A stretch of 26,854 nt of DNA from UBA7662 sp041688385 (GTDB lineage Bacteria > Bacteroidota > Bacteroidia > UBA7662): positions 1 to 26,854 of the forward strand of contig JBDNIH010000085.1 of assembly GCA_041688385.1 (NCBI GenBank). Reading direction: 5' to 3'. Below are positions 16,024 through 24,527 of this stretch, in pieces. Positions within the stretch are counted from its first letter, which is position 1. Every line of letters starts with the position of its first letter. Below the pieces are notes generated by a model that saw only the letters and a program-made list of their open reading frames with translations, did no database searches and was not told the DNA's origin. The translations under genes and the position numbers were made by a program.

Positions 16024-16049
16024 GCCGTCAAAACTGACGGCTTTTTTTT
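16024..16049 (+). terminator. Rho-independent terminator after htpG
   Basis: A perfect 7-bp GC-rich stem, GCCGTCA (16024-16030) with TGACGGC (16035-16041), a four-base loop, and eight T residues (16042-16049). An A run just before the stem gives weaker function in the opposite direction, where the convergent LRR gene ends at 16057. Confidence 0.92.
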
Positions 16050-16056
16050 GTGCTGA

Positions 16057-17265
16057 TTAGTATTGAAACCGAAGTTGGGGTTCCTTCTTTTTGTCATAAA
16101 ATACCATCCAGCGCACGCACAGCATAGCCGTTTTGCATGCATTGTCGTTGAGAAAAAGCAGTCTCAGCTCCGTCAATCCGCATAAAGCGTCTGGAAAGGC
16201 CTCGATATCGTTTTCACTGATATCGAGCTCTTGAAGGCTATCGAGCTGCAGCAGTTCAGCTGGGAAAACGATGAAAGCATTGTTGTTGAGGCTCAGCCGC
16301 TCCAGCGACCGCAATTGACCAAAAGTGCTAGGCAAATGTTGAATTCGGTTGTTTTCTACGTATAAGTAGCGTAAACCGGGTAGCTCACCCAGACTTTCAG
16401 GTAAATCAGCGATTTGGTTGTGTGCAAGATATAACTGCTCCAACTTTTGCAATTTAAACCAAGCATGATCAATGTGTTTTAATTGATTGTGGTGAAAATC
16501 TAGTTCGCGCAAGTTTTCAAATTGAAAAATAAAGTCAGGTATTTCTTGGATTTGATTTTTGTAAAAAAGCAACCCTTCTAGCCGCTTGAAGTGCCTAATT
16601 TCGGACGGTACCTGAGAGAACTTATTCCCCGATAATACAAGTTTTTCCAGTTTATGATAGGCGTTCAAACCTACCGGCAAACGCGACAATTGGTTGTCTG
16701 CCAAGTTCAGCTTTTTCACATCGTTCATCAACCATACACCACATCGTAGTTTTTGAATTTGATTTCCCATGGCCGTAACTTCTTGGATTTTACGACTGCG
16801 AATACGGAAAACTTTTAAGCCGGCATTATCCAACGTGATCAATCTAAGCCGCCTTCCGCCCCTGAGGGTGAATTCTGGTGAAAACCGATTGCGGCTTAGG
16901 TCGAGCTTTTCCAGTTTTCGCAGCTTGCGCAGATTTAGCCTTTTCCCACCCAAATGATTCTCGCTCATATCAAGTCTGCTCAACTCTTTAAAGGCTGCCA
17001 AACCGGGGGGCAACACTTGGAATTGATTTTGACTCAGGTTTATTTGGGTTACAGCCCGATACTGCAATAATTCGAGCGGCAGTGTATCCAGATTCATTCG
17101 ACTCAAATTAAGCGTCTTAACGGAGTCAATGGGCATTTGGCGGAGTTCATGAAGATAGTTTTCCAAAACAGGTTCCGCCACGCCGGAAGACCTATTTTGC
17201 GCCCTGGCTGTGCTGCCGAGACTAATCCACATTTCAATGAGTAAAAAAATACAGATGTTTTGCAT
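16057..17265 (-). CDS. Secreted leucine-rich-repeat protein
   Basis: 402 residues. A hydrophobic N-terminal stretch (about 4-18) with ARAQ looks like a signal peptide cleaved near residue 23. The rest is almost wholly leucine-rich repeats of about 23 residues, roughly fourteen, with the pattern LxxLxLxxNxLxxLPxxL: for example VKTLNLSRMNLDTLPLELL, LEKLDLSRNRF, VKKLNLADNQLSRLPVGL and LRYLYVENNRIQHLP. Repeats near residues 105-175 are irregular and rich in Arg/Lys. No catalytic, anchoring or sorting domain is seen, so it is presumably a periplasmic or surface protein-binding scaffold. It is divergent from purH, 73 bp apart, and convergent with htpG across the terminator. Confidence 0.87.
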   Translation of the reverse strand: MQNICIFLLIEMWISLGSTARAQNRSSGVAEPVLENYLHELRQMPIDSVKTLNLSRMNLDTLPLELLQYRAVTQINLSQNQFQVLPPGLAAFKELSRLDMSENHLGGKRLNLRKLRKLEKLDLSRNRFSPEFTLRGGRRLRLITLDNAGLKVFRIRSRKIQEVTAMGNQIQKLRCGVWLMNDVKKLNLADNQLSRLPVGLNAYHKLEKLVLSGNKFSQVPSEIRHFKRLEGLLFYKNQIQEIPDFIFQFENLRELDFHHNQLKHIDHAWFKLQKLEQLYLAHNQIADLPESLGELPGLRYLYVENNRIQHLPSTFGQLRSLERLSLNNNAFIVFPAELLQLDSLQELDISENDIEAFPDALCGLTELRLLFLNDNACKTAMLCVRWMVFYDKKKEPQLRFQY

Positions 17266-17306
17266 CTCTAAATATAATTCGAACAGCGGCTTAGCTGCAA
17301 AAACTT

Positions 17307-17314
17307 TACTTTTG
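17307..17314 (+). promoter_or_regulatory. Possible -7 element of the purH-mre operon
   Basis: TACTTTTG matches the Bacteroidota TAnnTTTG consensus and lies 24 bp upstream of the purH ATG, in the 73-bp gap divergent from the LRR gene. No good -33 TTG is visible at the expected distance. Confidence 0.35.
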
Positions 17315-17338
17315 TGCCTTCAATACTTTTAGTCTGCA

Positions 17339-18859
17339 ATGAATGTACTGCCCATCCGCTCTGCCTTGCTCTCTGTCTATTACAAAGACGGCCTTGAACC
17401 CCTAGTAAAAAAGCTCAACGCTGATGGCGTAATCATTTATTCTACTGGTGGCACTCAGGCTTTTATAGAGGCGCTTGGGATACCAGTCGTGGCTGTAGAA
17501 GACCTAACCGGTTATGCGTCAATTCTAGGCGGTAGGGTAAAAACCTTACACCCTAAAGTATTCGGTGGCATTCTTGCCCGAAGAGAAAATATTTCGGACC
17601 TGAATGAATTAGCCGGCTATGAAATCCCAACCATCGACTTGGTGATTGTAGACCTTTACCCTTTTGAAGAAACAGTAGCTGCCGGAGCTTCGCACGAAGA
17701 CACCATTGAAAAAATTGATATAGGCGGTATCTCCCTCATTCGGGCCGCAGCTAAAAACCATGCAGAGGTGGCTATTTTATCCACCAAAACGCAATATAAT
17801 CGTTTGCTGGAGCAGTTAAACAACCAAAAAGGCACTACACTGGCCGACCGCCAACTGTACGCCGCAGAGGCTTTTGCTACCAGCTCAAATTACGATAGCC
17901 ACATTTTCAATTATTTCAACCGCACAGAACAACTGCCGGTTTTACGTTTGTCGAGTAACGATGCCCACATTTTACGTTATGGAGAAAATCCACATCAAAA
18001 AGGAGCTTTTTATGGTAAAATGGAGGAGCTTTTTGAGATACTCAATGGCAAAACCCTCAGTTACAACAACCTGCTTGACGTGGATGCAGCGGTAAATCTG
18101 CTAGCAGATTTTGAAGAGCCCACCTTCGCGATTATCAAACACAACAATGCTTGTGGTTTAGCTTCACGCGATACCCTGTTGCAGGCTTGGCACGATGCTT
18201 TGGCTGGCGATCCCATTTCGGCCTTCGGTGGCATATTGATGGGCAACCGCACAATCGATATGGAAACTGCACAGGAAATAAACAAACTATTTTACGAAGT
18301 TCTCATTTCCCCAGATTTTGCACCAGGTGTTGTTGAACTGTTGAGTAAAAAGAAAAACCGTATTTTGCTACGGATGAAAAAAAATCTACCCGCTAACCCG
18401 AGTGTGAGAGCGGTACTAAACGGCGTTTTAGTTCAAGGCAAAGATCAGCATATCGATGATGTGGACGGACTCAAAGCGGTTACGCATAAAAAACCAAGTC
18501 AACAAGAATGCGAAGACATGGTTTTTGCCCTCAAGCTGGTGAAGCACACCAAAAGTAACGCCATTGTGCTTGCCCGAAACAAGCAACTCATAGGCAGTGG
18601 TACCGGTCAAACCTCCCGCATTGATGCCATGAAACAAGCGGTACATAAAGCCCGAAGCTTCAATTTTGAGATAGATGGTGCTGTTTTGGCGTCGGATGCG
18701 TTCTTCCCTTTTGCCGACAGCGTGGAAGTTGCTTACCAAGAAGGTATACGAGCAGTTGTGCAGCCTGGCGGCTCAATTAAGGACCAAGATTCAATCGATT
18801 TTTGCAATCAACATGGAATGGCCATGACCTTTACTGGTATTCGTCATTTTAAACACTAA
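17339..18859 (+). CDS. purH: Bifunctional AICAR transformylase / IMP cyclohydrolase
   Basis: 506 residues. Catalyses the last two steps of purine synthesis: formylation of AICAR with 10-formyl-THF, then ring closure to IMP. The N-terminal MGS-like cyclohydrolase domain has STGGTQAFIEALGIPV (near 35-50) and GGRVKTLHPKVFGGILA (64-80). The transformylase domain shows RYGENPHQKGAFYG, the catalytic KHNNACG, SAFGGILMGNR, and GSGTGQTSRIDAMKQA. Length and all landmarks are normal. It heads the run into mreB, only 22 bp downstream, so purine synthesis and cell-shape genes probably share a transcript; this order recurs in Bacteroidota. Confidence 0.96.
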   Translation: MNVLPIRSALLSVYYKDGLEPLVKKLNADGVIIYSTGGTQAFIEALGIPVVAVEDLTGYASILGGRVKTLHPKVFGGILARRENISDLNELAGYEIPTIDLVIVDLYPFEETVAAGASHEDTIEKIDIGGISLIRAAAKNHAEVAILSTKTQYNRLLEQLNNQKGTTLADRQLYAAEAFATSSNYDSHIFNYFNRTEQLPVLRLSSNDAHILRYGENPHQKGAFYGKMEELFEILNGKTLSYNNLLDVDAAVNLLADFEEPTFAIIKHNNACGLASRDTLLQAWHDALAGDPISAFGGILMGNRTIDMETAQEINKLFYEVLISPDFAPGVVELLSKKKNRILLRMKKNLPANPSVRAVLNGVLVQGKDQHIDDVDGLKAVTHKKPSQQECEDMVFALKLVKHTKSNAIVLARNKQLIGSGTGQTSRIDAMKQAVHKARSFNFEIDGAVLASDAFFPFADSVEVAYQEGIRAVVQPGGSIKDQDSIDFCNQHGMAMTFTGIRHFKH

Positions 18860-18881
18860 TTTTAACAGAAAGACTTAACAT

Positions 18882-19904
18882 ATGGGATTGTTCGACTTCT
18901 TTACCCAGGAAATCGCCATCGACTTGGGCACAGCGAACACGCTGATTATATTTAAAGATAAAATTGTGGTCGACGAGCCGTCGATTGTAGCTATAGACCG
19001 AACGACTGGTAAAGTCATCGCTATTGGTAAACAGGCGCAGCAGATGCACGGCAAAACCCACGAAAATATCAAAACCATCCGGCCACTAAAAGACGGGGTT
19101 ATTGCGGACTTCCATGCCGCCGAAAGCATGATACGCGGCATGATCGATATGATCACTCCTAAAAAACGTTGGATAGCCCCTTCGTTGCGCATGGTAATTT
19201 GTATTCCTTCGGGCATCACTGAGGTTGAAAAACGTGCCGTACGCGACAGTGCGGAGCATGCTGGTGCCAAAGAAGTTTACCTCATCCATGAGCCTATGGC
19301 AGCGGCCATCGGTATCGGTATAGATGTAGAAGAGCCCAAAGGCAATATGATCATTGACATCGGGGGTGGAACCTCAGAAATTGCAGTGATTGCCTTGGCT
19401 GGTATTGTTTGTGATCAGTCTATTCGTGTAGCTGGCGACCAATTCACCGCCGATGTACTCGAGTACATACGCCGACAGCACAATATGCTCATCGGTGAAC
19501 GTACTGCTGAGATGATCAAAATACAAGTAGGTTCGGCTTTGCCAGAGCTCGATGAACCACCAGCTGATATTACAGTAAGTGGGCGTGACCTCATGACCGG
19601 TATACCTAAACAAATCACTGTAAGTTATACCGAGATTGCCCACGCACTTGACAAAAGCATTAGCAAAGTAGAAGGTGCCATCCTCAAAGCCCTCGAAATT
19701 ACCCCGCCAGAGTTGGCTTCGGATATTCATGAAAATGGCATCTACCTCACTGGTGGTGGCGCCTTGATTCGTGGTCTCGACAAACGCATTAGCCAGAAAA
19801 CCAAACTCAAAGTATTTATCGCGGAAGATCCACTACGTGCTGTTGTGCGTGGAACAGGCATCGCCCTGAAAAATATAGACCGTTTCAACTTCCTCATGAC
19901 CTGA
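18882..19904 (+). CDS. mreB: Rod shape-determining protein MreB
   Basis: 340 residues, a bacterial actin that forms membrane-associated filaments guiding lateral wall synthesis. Phosphate-1 loop IDLGTANTLI is at 12-21, phosphate-2 loop DIGGGTSEIAVI near 158-169, and the adenosine motif TGGGALIRGLD near 289-299. The N-terminus MGLFDFFTQE is amphipathic and fits the membrane-binding helix. Length is normal. It is followed by mreC after 8 bp. Confidence 0.97.
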   Translation: MGLFDFFTQEIAIDLGTANTLIIFKDKIVVDEPSIVAIDRTTGKVIAIGKQAQQMHGKTHENIKTIRPLKDGVIADFHAAESMIRGMIDMITPKKRWIAPSLRMVICIPSGITEVEKRAVRDSAEHAGAKEVYLIHEPMAAAIGIGIDVEEPKGNMIIDIGGGTSEIAVIALAGIVCDQSIRVAGDQFTADVLEYIRRQHNMLIGERTAEMIKIQVGSALPELDEPPADITVSGRDLMTGIPKQITVSYTEIAHALDKSISKVEGAILKALEITPPELASDIHENGIYLTGGGALIRGLDKRISQKTKLKVFIAEDPLRAVVRGTGIALKNIDRFNFLMT

Positions 19905-19912
19905 TCGGTTAG

Positions 19913-20746
19913 ATGCGCGCGATACTTCGATTTTTTGCTAGGTTCCGCTTTCTGCTTTTCTTCCTTGTTTTGGAAGCCCTTGCTGTTGTGCTTACCATTA
20001 GACACAACTATTACCACCAAGCTGCCTTTTTTAACTCAAGCAATGCCATTTCCGGTGGATTTTATCAGAAGTTGAATAATTTTACAGCTTATCTCGATTT
20101 ACGCCGGGTGAACGACTCCTTGGTCACTTACGTATCAAATCTGCAATCGACCTTACCCCAAAATCAATTTTCAGACAGCAGCAGTTTCGCATCCCTTACC
20201 ATCGATTCAACCGTTGCACAGCGTTATTTCTTTACCGGTGCTCGGGTGATTAACAATACCATCGAATTCCGAAATAATTACCTTACCCTCGACAAGGGCA
20301 GCTTAGCAGGCATAAAACCCCGAACGGCTGTAATGACGACAAATGGCGTTGTAGGCATTGTAAAAGATGTTTCACTCCACTTCAGCACCGTCATTTCCTT
20401 ATTGAATAAAAATGCACGTATTTCAGCTCAACTAAAAAAATCGGGGACTGCCGGCACGGTATTGTGGTCGGGCGGAAGCTTCCGAAGTGCCGATTTGATT
20501 GAAATTCCAGAGCATGTGGAGGTTGAAGTTGGCGATTCTATTTTAACCAGCCCTTATTCCTCTATTTTCCCAGATGGTTTATTTATCGGCACCATTTCAG
20601 AGGTCCGTCTTCCAGAAGGAAGCAGTATGTATGAGATAAAAGTTAAACTGGGTGCTAATTTCAAACAAATTAACTATGTATGGGTCATCGAAGACCGTAT
20701 GATAGGTGAAAGAGATACACTCGAAAGCAGCCTGACGTATGATTGA
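19913..20746 (+). CDS. mreC: Rod shape-determining protein MreC
   Basis: 277 residues, bitopic: short basic N-terminus, one transmembrane segment (about 10-28), a coiled region, and a periplasmic beta-barrel part from about 105 that carries ITLDKGSLAGIKPRTAVMT-like elements and NGVVGIVKDVSLHFSTVISLLN. MreC links MreB filaments to PBP2 and RodA in the elongasome. ATG 19913 is the only start giving the cytoplasmic anchor. The stop overlaps the mreD start region by 8 bp. Confidence 0.94.
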   Translation: MRAILRFFARFRFLLFFLVLEALAVVLTIRHNYYHQAAFFNSSNAISGGFYQKLNNFTAYLDLRRVNDSLVTYVSNLQSTLPQNQFSDSSSFASLTIDSTVAQRYFFTGARVINNTIEFRNNYLTLDKGSLAGIKPRTAVMTTNGVVGIVKDVSLHFSTVISLLNKNARISAQLKKSGTAGTVLWSGGSFRSADLIEIPEHVEVEVGDSILTSPYSSIFPDGLFIGTISEVRLPEGSSMYEIKVKLGANFKQINYVWVIEDRMIGERDTLESSLTYD

Positions 20747-21254
20747 GTTTATCAAACAGCTTATCCGCCTATTGCTGCTGTTGTTTTTTCAACTTGCTGT
20801 CTTTAACCATATTGGTTTACATGGCCTATTTAACCCTTTCATCTACATTTTTTTTATACTAATGTTGCCCCTTTCTACGCCAATGAGCCTTTTATTGCTG
20901 CTGGGCTTTAGTACAGGATTGGTGGTAGATATTTTTTCGAATACAGGCGGGATACATGCTTTTGCAACAACGTTAATTGCATTTATTCGGCCATTTTGGA
21001 TTAAAACAACTATCCAACGTACTGCATATGACGATTTGCAAAACATCAGTTTCCGAGATGTAGAATTTGGCCAATACGTCACCTATGCATCCTTGTTAAT
21101 ATTTATCCATAACCTAGCACTATACAGTATCGAATCACTCGATATTTCCGATATTTTTGTAATTCTCATGAAGGCAATTTTCAGCGCCTTGCTTACCACA
21201 TTGCTGATTATCGCCCTTCGTTATTTAGAATTACGCCCTCCTCGGACTACATGA
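20739..21254 (+). CDS. mreD: Rod shape-determining protein MreD
   Basis: 171 residues, nearly all hydrophobic, with five or six membrane helices (about 8-28, 32-48, 50-70, 73-90, 115-130, 143-165). Family-like features are the short polar loops and the GLVVDIFS-G-HA segment near 60-75, which matches the MreD pattern GLxxDxxxxxxxG. It is an inner-membrane elongasome subunit. Identification rests on both the pattern and its position between mreC (8-bp overlap) and mrdA (ATGA overlap). Confidence 0.92.
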   Translation: MIEFIKQLIRLLLLLFFQLAVFNHIGLHGLFNPFIYIFFILMLPLSTPMSLLLLLGFSTGLVVDIFSNTGGIHAFATTLIAFIRPFWIKTTIQRTAYDDLQNISFRDVEFGQYVTYASLLIFIHNLALYSIESLDISDIFVILMKAIFSALLTTLLIIALRYLELRPPRTT

Positions 21255-23065
21255 ACGCATCCAGCCGCCAGAATCTGGTCATATTTATCATGTTGGGAAT
21301 CTTCGCGATTTTCGTACTGAGGCTGTTTTATGTCCAGGTAATCGATGATTCCTATTCTTTGCGGGCCGATCAGAACGCCATACGCAAAGTGACCATTTAC
21401 CCAGCGAGGGGAATACTCTACGACCGCAACAAGGAAAGGGTGGTTGTAAACCGTCCCATCTATGATATGATGGTTATTCCACGTCAGCTTGAAAAAGACA
21501 TGGATACCCTTTCTTTCTGTCGCCTATTAAAAATCGACAAAGAAACTTTTATTGCCCGACTCACCAAAGCCAAAAATCATAGCCGCTTCAAACCTTCCTT
21601 GTTCCAGACACAGATTAGTGTAGAAGAGTTTGCGGCCATACAGGAAAGACTGCATGAATTCAGCGGTTTTTATCCTGAAGCCCGCACGGTCAGGTCGTAT
21701 CCCTACAGCTCTTCCGCACACGTCTTAGGTTATATTGGCGAAGTAAATCAGCGCCAAATCGATAAATCCGAAGGTTATTATCTACAAGGTGACTACATCG
21801 GAATCGGAGGAATTGAATTGGCCTATGAGTCGGATTTGCGTGGCAAAAGAGGCGTCAAATACCAATATGTAGATGTGCACAATCGCATCGTGGGCAGCTA
21901 TAAAGAAGGCTCCTTCGACTCCATGGCGGTTTCTGGCGAAGACCTCCTACTTTCGCTGGACATCGACCTGCAGAATTATGCAGAATCGCTCATGGTGAAC
22001 AAAAAAGGAAGCGTAGTCGCTATTGAGCCTTCTACCGGCGAAATACTTGCCTTCGTTAGCGCACCCTATTACGACCCCAATCTATTGGTTGGTTCCATTC
22101 GGGGTAAAAACTACCGGGTTTTAGCAAACGATCCATCAAAGCCCATGTTTAACCGCCCCTTGCAGGCGCAATATCCTCCCGGATCTATATTTAAACCCGT
22201 ACAGGCTTTGATTGGACAACAGATGGGTTTAATATCGCCTGAAACCCGTTTCCCGTGTAATGGGGGTTATCGTATGGGCAGTCATACGGTAAAATGTACC
22301 CACGTTCACGACCGACTAAATTTGGAAGAGTCGATTCAACTTTCATGTAACCCCTATTATTGTTGGGCATTTAAAACTATGATCGACAACAATCCGGGTA
22401 AAAGTTCCCCTGAAGGTTATGTCATCTGGCGCGAACATATTGCGGCCTTCAATATTGGCTTAAAAACGGGTATTGACATCCCCAACGAGGTAAGGGGAAT
22501 ACTCCCTTCGGTGGATTATTACAACAAAATCCACGGAAAAAAATGGTATGCCAACAACATTATATCGCTGGCCATTGGTCAGGGCGAATTGGGTATTACC
22601 CCGCTACAAATGGCGAATGTCATGGCCATAATTGCGAATAGAGGCTGGTATTATCGCCCGCATCTGGTGAAACAAATCGGTGATGGAAAAGGCGCCACTG
22701 TAAAAGCAGCGTTCAAAGAAAAAATAAATGTCGGCATCGATGACAAATATTTTGACGTGGTTTTGGACGGCATGCAGAAGGTGGTGGATGCAGGTACGGC
22801 ACGGGCTTATGGCAAAATCGACAGCATCGTTGTTCTCGGCAAAACGGGTACAGCACAAAACCCGCATGGCCAAGATCACGCAGTTTTTGTTTGTTTTGCA
22901 CCCCGAGAAAATCCGAAAATAGCCATCGCCGTAGTCGTTGAAAATGCTGGGTATGGTGGCGTATGGGCAGCCCCTATTGCCAGTTTAATGATTGAGAAGT
23001 ACATCAAAGGAGGTACAAACCGCACAGCCTTAGAAAAACGTTTATTGGAAGCTGTAATCCCATAA
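21251..23065 (+). CDS. mrdA: Penicillin-binding protein 2 (elongasome transpeptidase)
   Basis: 604 residues, anchored by one N-terminal helix (about 9-28). A PBP dimerisation/pedestal region (about 50-230) precedes the transpeptidase domain. Active-site motifs are SxxK in PPGSIFKPV (near 310), SxN in LSCNPYY (near 364), and KTG in GKTGTAQNPHG (near 530). It crosslinks peptidoglycan during cell elongation as the partner of RodA. The start at 21251 overlaps mreD (ATGA), and rodA begins 2 bp after the stop, so synthesis of the pair is coupled. Confidence 0.95.
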   Translation: MNASSRQNLVIFIMLGIFAIFVLRLFYVQVIDDSYSLRADQNAIRKVTIYPARGILYDRNKERVVVNRPIYDMMVIPRQLEKDMDTLSFCRLLKIDKETFIARLTKAKNHSRFKPSLFQTQISVEEFAAIQERLHEFSGFYPEARTVRSYPYSSSAHVLGYIGEVNQRQIDKSEGYYLQGDYIGIGGIELAYESDLRGKRGVKYQYVDVHNRIVGSYKEGSFDSMAVSGEDLLLSLDIDLQNYAESLMVNKKGSVVAIEPSTGEILAFVSAPYYDPNLLVGSIRGKNYRVLANDPSKPMFNRPLQAQYPPGSIFKPVQALIGQQMGLISPETRFPCNGGYRMGSHTVKCTHVHDRLNLEESIQLSCNPYYCWAFKTMIDNNPGKSSPEGYVIWREHIAAFNIGLKTGIDIPNEVRGILPSVDYYNKIHGKKWYANNIISLAIGQGELGITPLQMANVMAIIANRGWYYRPHLVKQIGDGKGATVKAAFKEKINVGIDDKYFDVVLDGMQKVVDAGTARAYGKIDSIVVLGKTGTAQNPHGQDHAVFVCFAPRENPKIAIAVVVENAGYGGVWAAPIASLMIEKYIKGGTNRTALEKRLLEAVIP

Positions 23066-23067
23066 CG

Positions 23068-24333
23068 ATGCAAAGACAAGAAAAAACCATCTTTCAATAC
23101 ATCGATAAAATCAGCATACTTTTCTACTTCTTGCTGACATTCATTGGCTGGATAGCAATCTATTCGGCTGTTTACAACGAAGAGTACAAAAGTATCTTTG
23201 ACCTCAGCCAGAACTATGGCAAACAATTACTTTGGATGGGCTGCTCTTATCTGCTCCTGGTTATTATTCTCGCATTGGATTTTCGCATATTTGAAGGCAT
23301 CTCACCATTTGTGTATGTCACCACCCTCATTTTAGGCGCCGGCGTTTTAGTATTTGGAAGAGAGGTAAACGGAGCTAAGGCCTGGTTCGAAATAGGTAGT
23401 TTTAGGTTACAGCCGGCCGAATTTATGAAACTGGGAACTGTAATGATGGTTGCCTACTATCTCAGCAATACAGATGCCGCCATTTCAAAATTGAAAGCCA
23501 AAGTCGTTGTCGGATTATTGCTTCTATTACCTGTTGGGCTCATTATTCTTCAACACGATACCGGAAGTGCTTTGGTGTATGCCTCCTTCATTTTTGTTTT
23601 ATATCGGGAGGGTCTATCTGTCAATTATCTTGTTTTCGGCGGCTTATCTATTCTGGTTGTAGTCATGACTTTGCTCTTGAACGAGTGGACCGTTGCTATA
23701 AGTATTGCGCTTTTGGGTGCAATTTACGTGGCACTCTCGCGCAAAAAAAGGAAGGCACTTTGGAAAACCTTAGCCGTCGTTGTACCTGCTATATTGGTGG
23801 TAATATCAGTGAATTACGCCTTTGAAAACATACTCGAAGAACACCAGCGGCAGCGTATCAATGTGTTATTAGGAAAAGTGGAAGACTTCAAAGGGGCCGG
23901 TTATAATGTACACCAATCTTTAATTGCGATTGGAAGCGGTGGATTTTTTGGAAAAGGGTTTTTACAAGGCACGCAGACCAAATTCGACTTCGTGCCGGAA
24001 CAAAGTACCGACTTTATCTTTTGTACCATCGGAGAAGAATATGGCTTTTTAGGGAGTGTTTTGGTGTTGGTGTTGTATGCCGCCTTACTGATTCGCATTT
24101 TGAACTTGGCTGAACGTCAGAATACCCGTTTTGGCCGTGTTTATGGCTATGGCGTCGCTAGCATCATCTTTTTTCACGTCTTCGTTAATATCGGCATGGC
24201 TATCGGGCTTTTGCCGGTCATTGGTATTCCGCTGCCTTTTATAAGTTATGGCGGTTCGTCAATGTTTTCGTTTACCATTTTATTTGGCATCTTAATCCGG
24301 CTTGATAGCGGAAGAAAGCTGGTTTTACGTTAG
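23068..24333 (+). CDS. rodA: Peptidoglycan glycosyltransferase RodA (SEDS family)
   Basis: 421 residues, a multi-pass SEDS glycosyltransferase that polymerises lipid II together with PBP2. About ten membrane helices are visible. Family landmarks are GREVNGAKAWFEIGSFRLQPAEFMK (near 93-117), the HDTGSALVYA segment near 167, FVPEQSTDFIFCTIGEEYG near 307, and the C-terminal signature IPLPFISYGGSSM near 389-401. Length is close to the family mean. It is the last large gene of the shape operon, with the 52-residue ORF 35 bp behind. Confidence 0.96.
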   Translation: MQRQEKTIFQYIDKISILFYFLLTFIGWIAIYSAVYNEEYKSIFDLSQNYGKQLLWMGCSYLLLVIILALDFRIFEGISPFVYVTTLILGAGVLVFGREVNGAKAWFEIGSFRLQPAEFMKLGTVMMVAYYLSNTDAAISKLKAKVVVGLLLLLPVGLIILQHDTGSALVYASFIFVLYREGLSVNYLVFGGLSILVVVMTLLLNEWTVAISIALLGAIYVALSRKKRKALWKTLAVVVPAILVVISVNYAFENILEEHQRQRINVLLGKVEDFKGAGYNVHQSLIAIGSGGFFGKGFLQGTQTKFDFVPEQSTDFIFCTIGEEYGFLGSVLVLVLYAALLIRILNLAERQNTRFGRVYGYGVASIIFFHVFVNIGMAIGLLPVIGIPLPFISYGGSSMFSFTILFGILIRLDSGRKLVLR

Positions 24334-24368
24334 TCCAAACAAGCTTCAAATTCAATTGTTAGAAGAAT

Positions 24369-24527
24369 ATGAAACAATTCCTGGCCTATTTCATCGAGGT
24401 TTTTCGGCCCAACGGGCAACACACTACTAAAAACGTCAATCTGCGCTTGATGCATGGCATTAATCGCATTTCTATTCTCATGTTTTTGTTCTGTTTGATT
24501 GTTTTAATCTACCGCTGGTTATCCTAA
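24369..24527 (+). CDS. Small single-helix membrane protein, 52 residues
   Basis: A short ORF (MKQFLAYFIEVFRPNG at the start, then basic residues and RLMHGINR) ending in one membrane helix (ISILMFLFCLIVLIY, about 34-48) and a short basic tail, RWLS. It recalls small Bacteroidota proteins with a conserved MHGINRISILMFL-type core (I think DUF6728, not certain). Position 35 bp after rodA on the same strand suggests an elongasome-linked accessory, or simple co-transcription. The stop codon directly touches the recG stop codon of the opposite strand. Confidence 0.72.
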   Translation: MKQFLAYFIEVFRPNGQHTTKNVNLRLMHGINRISILMFLFCLIVLIYRWLS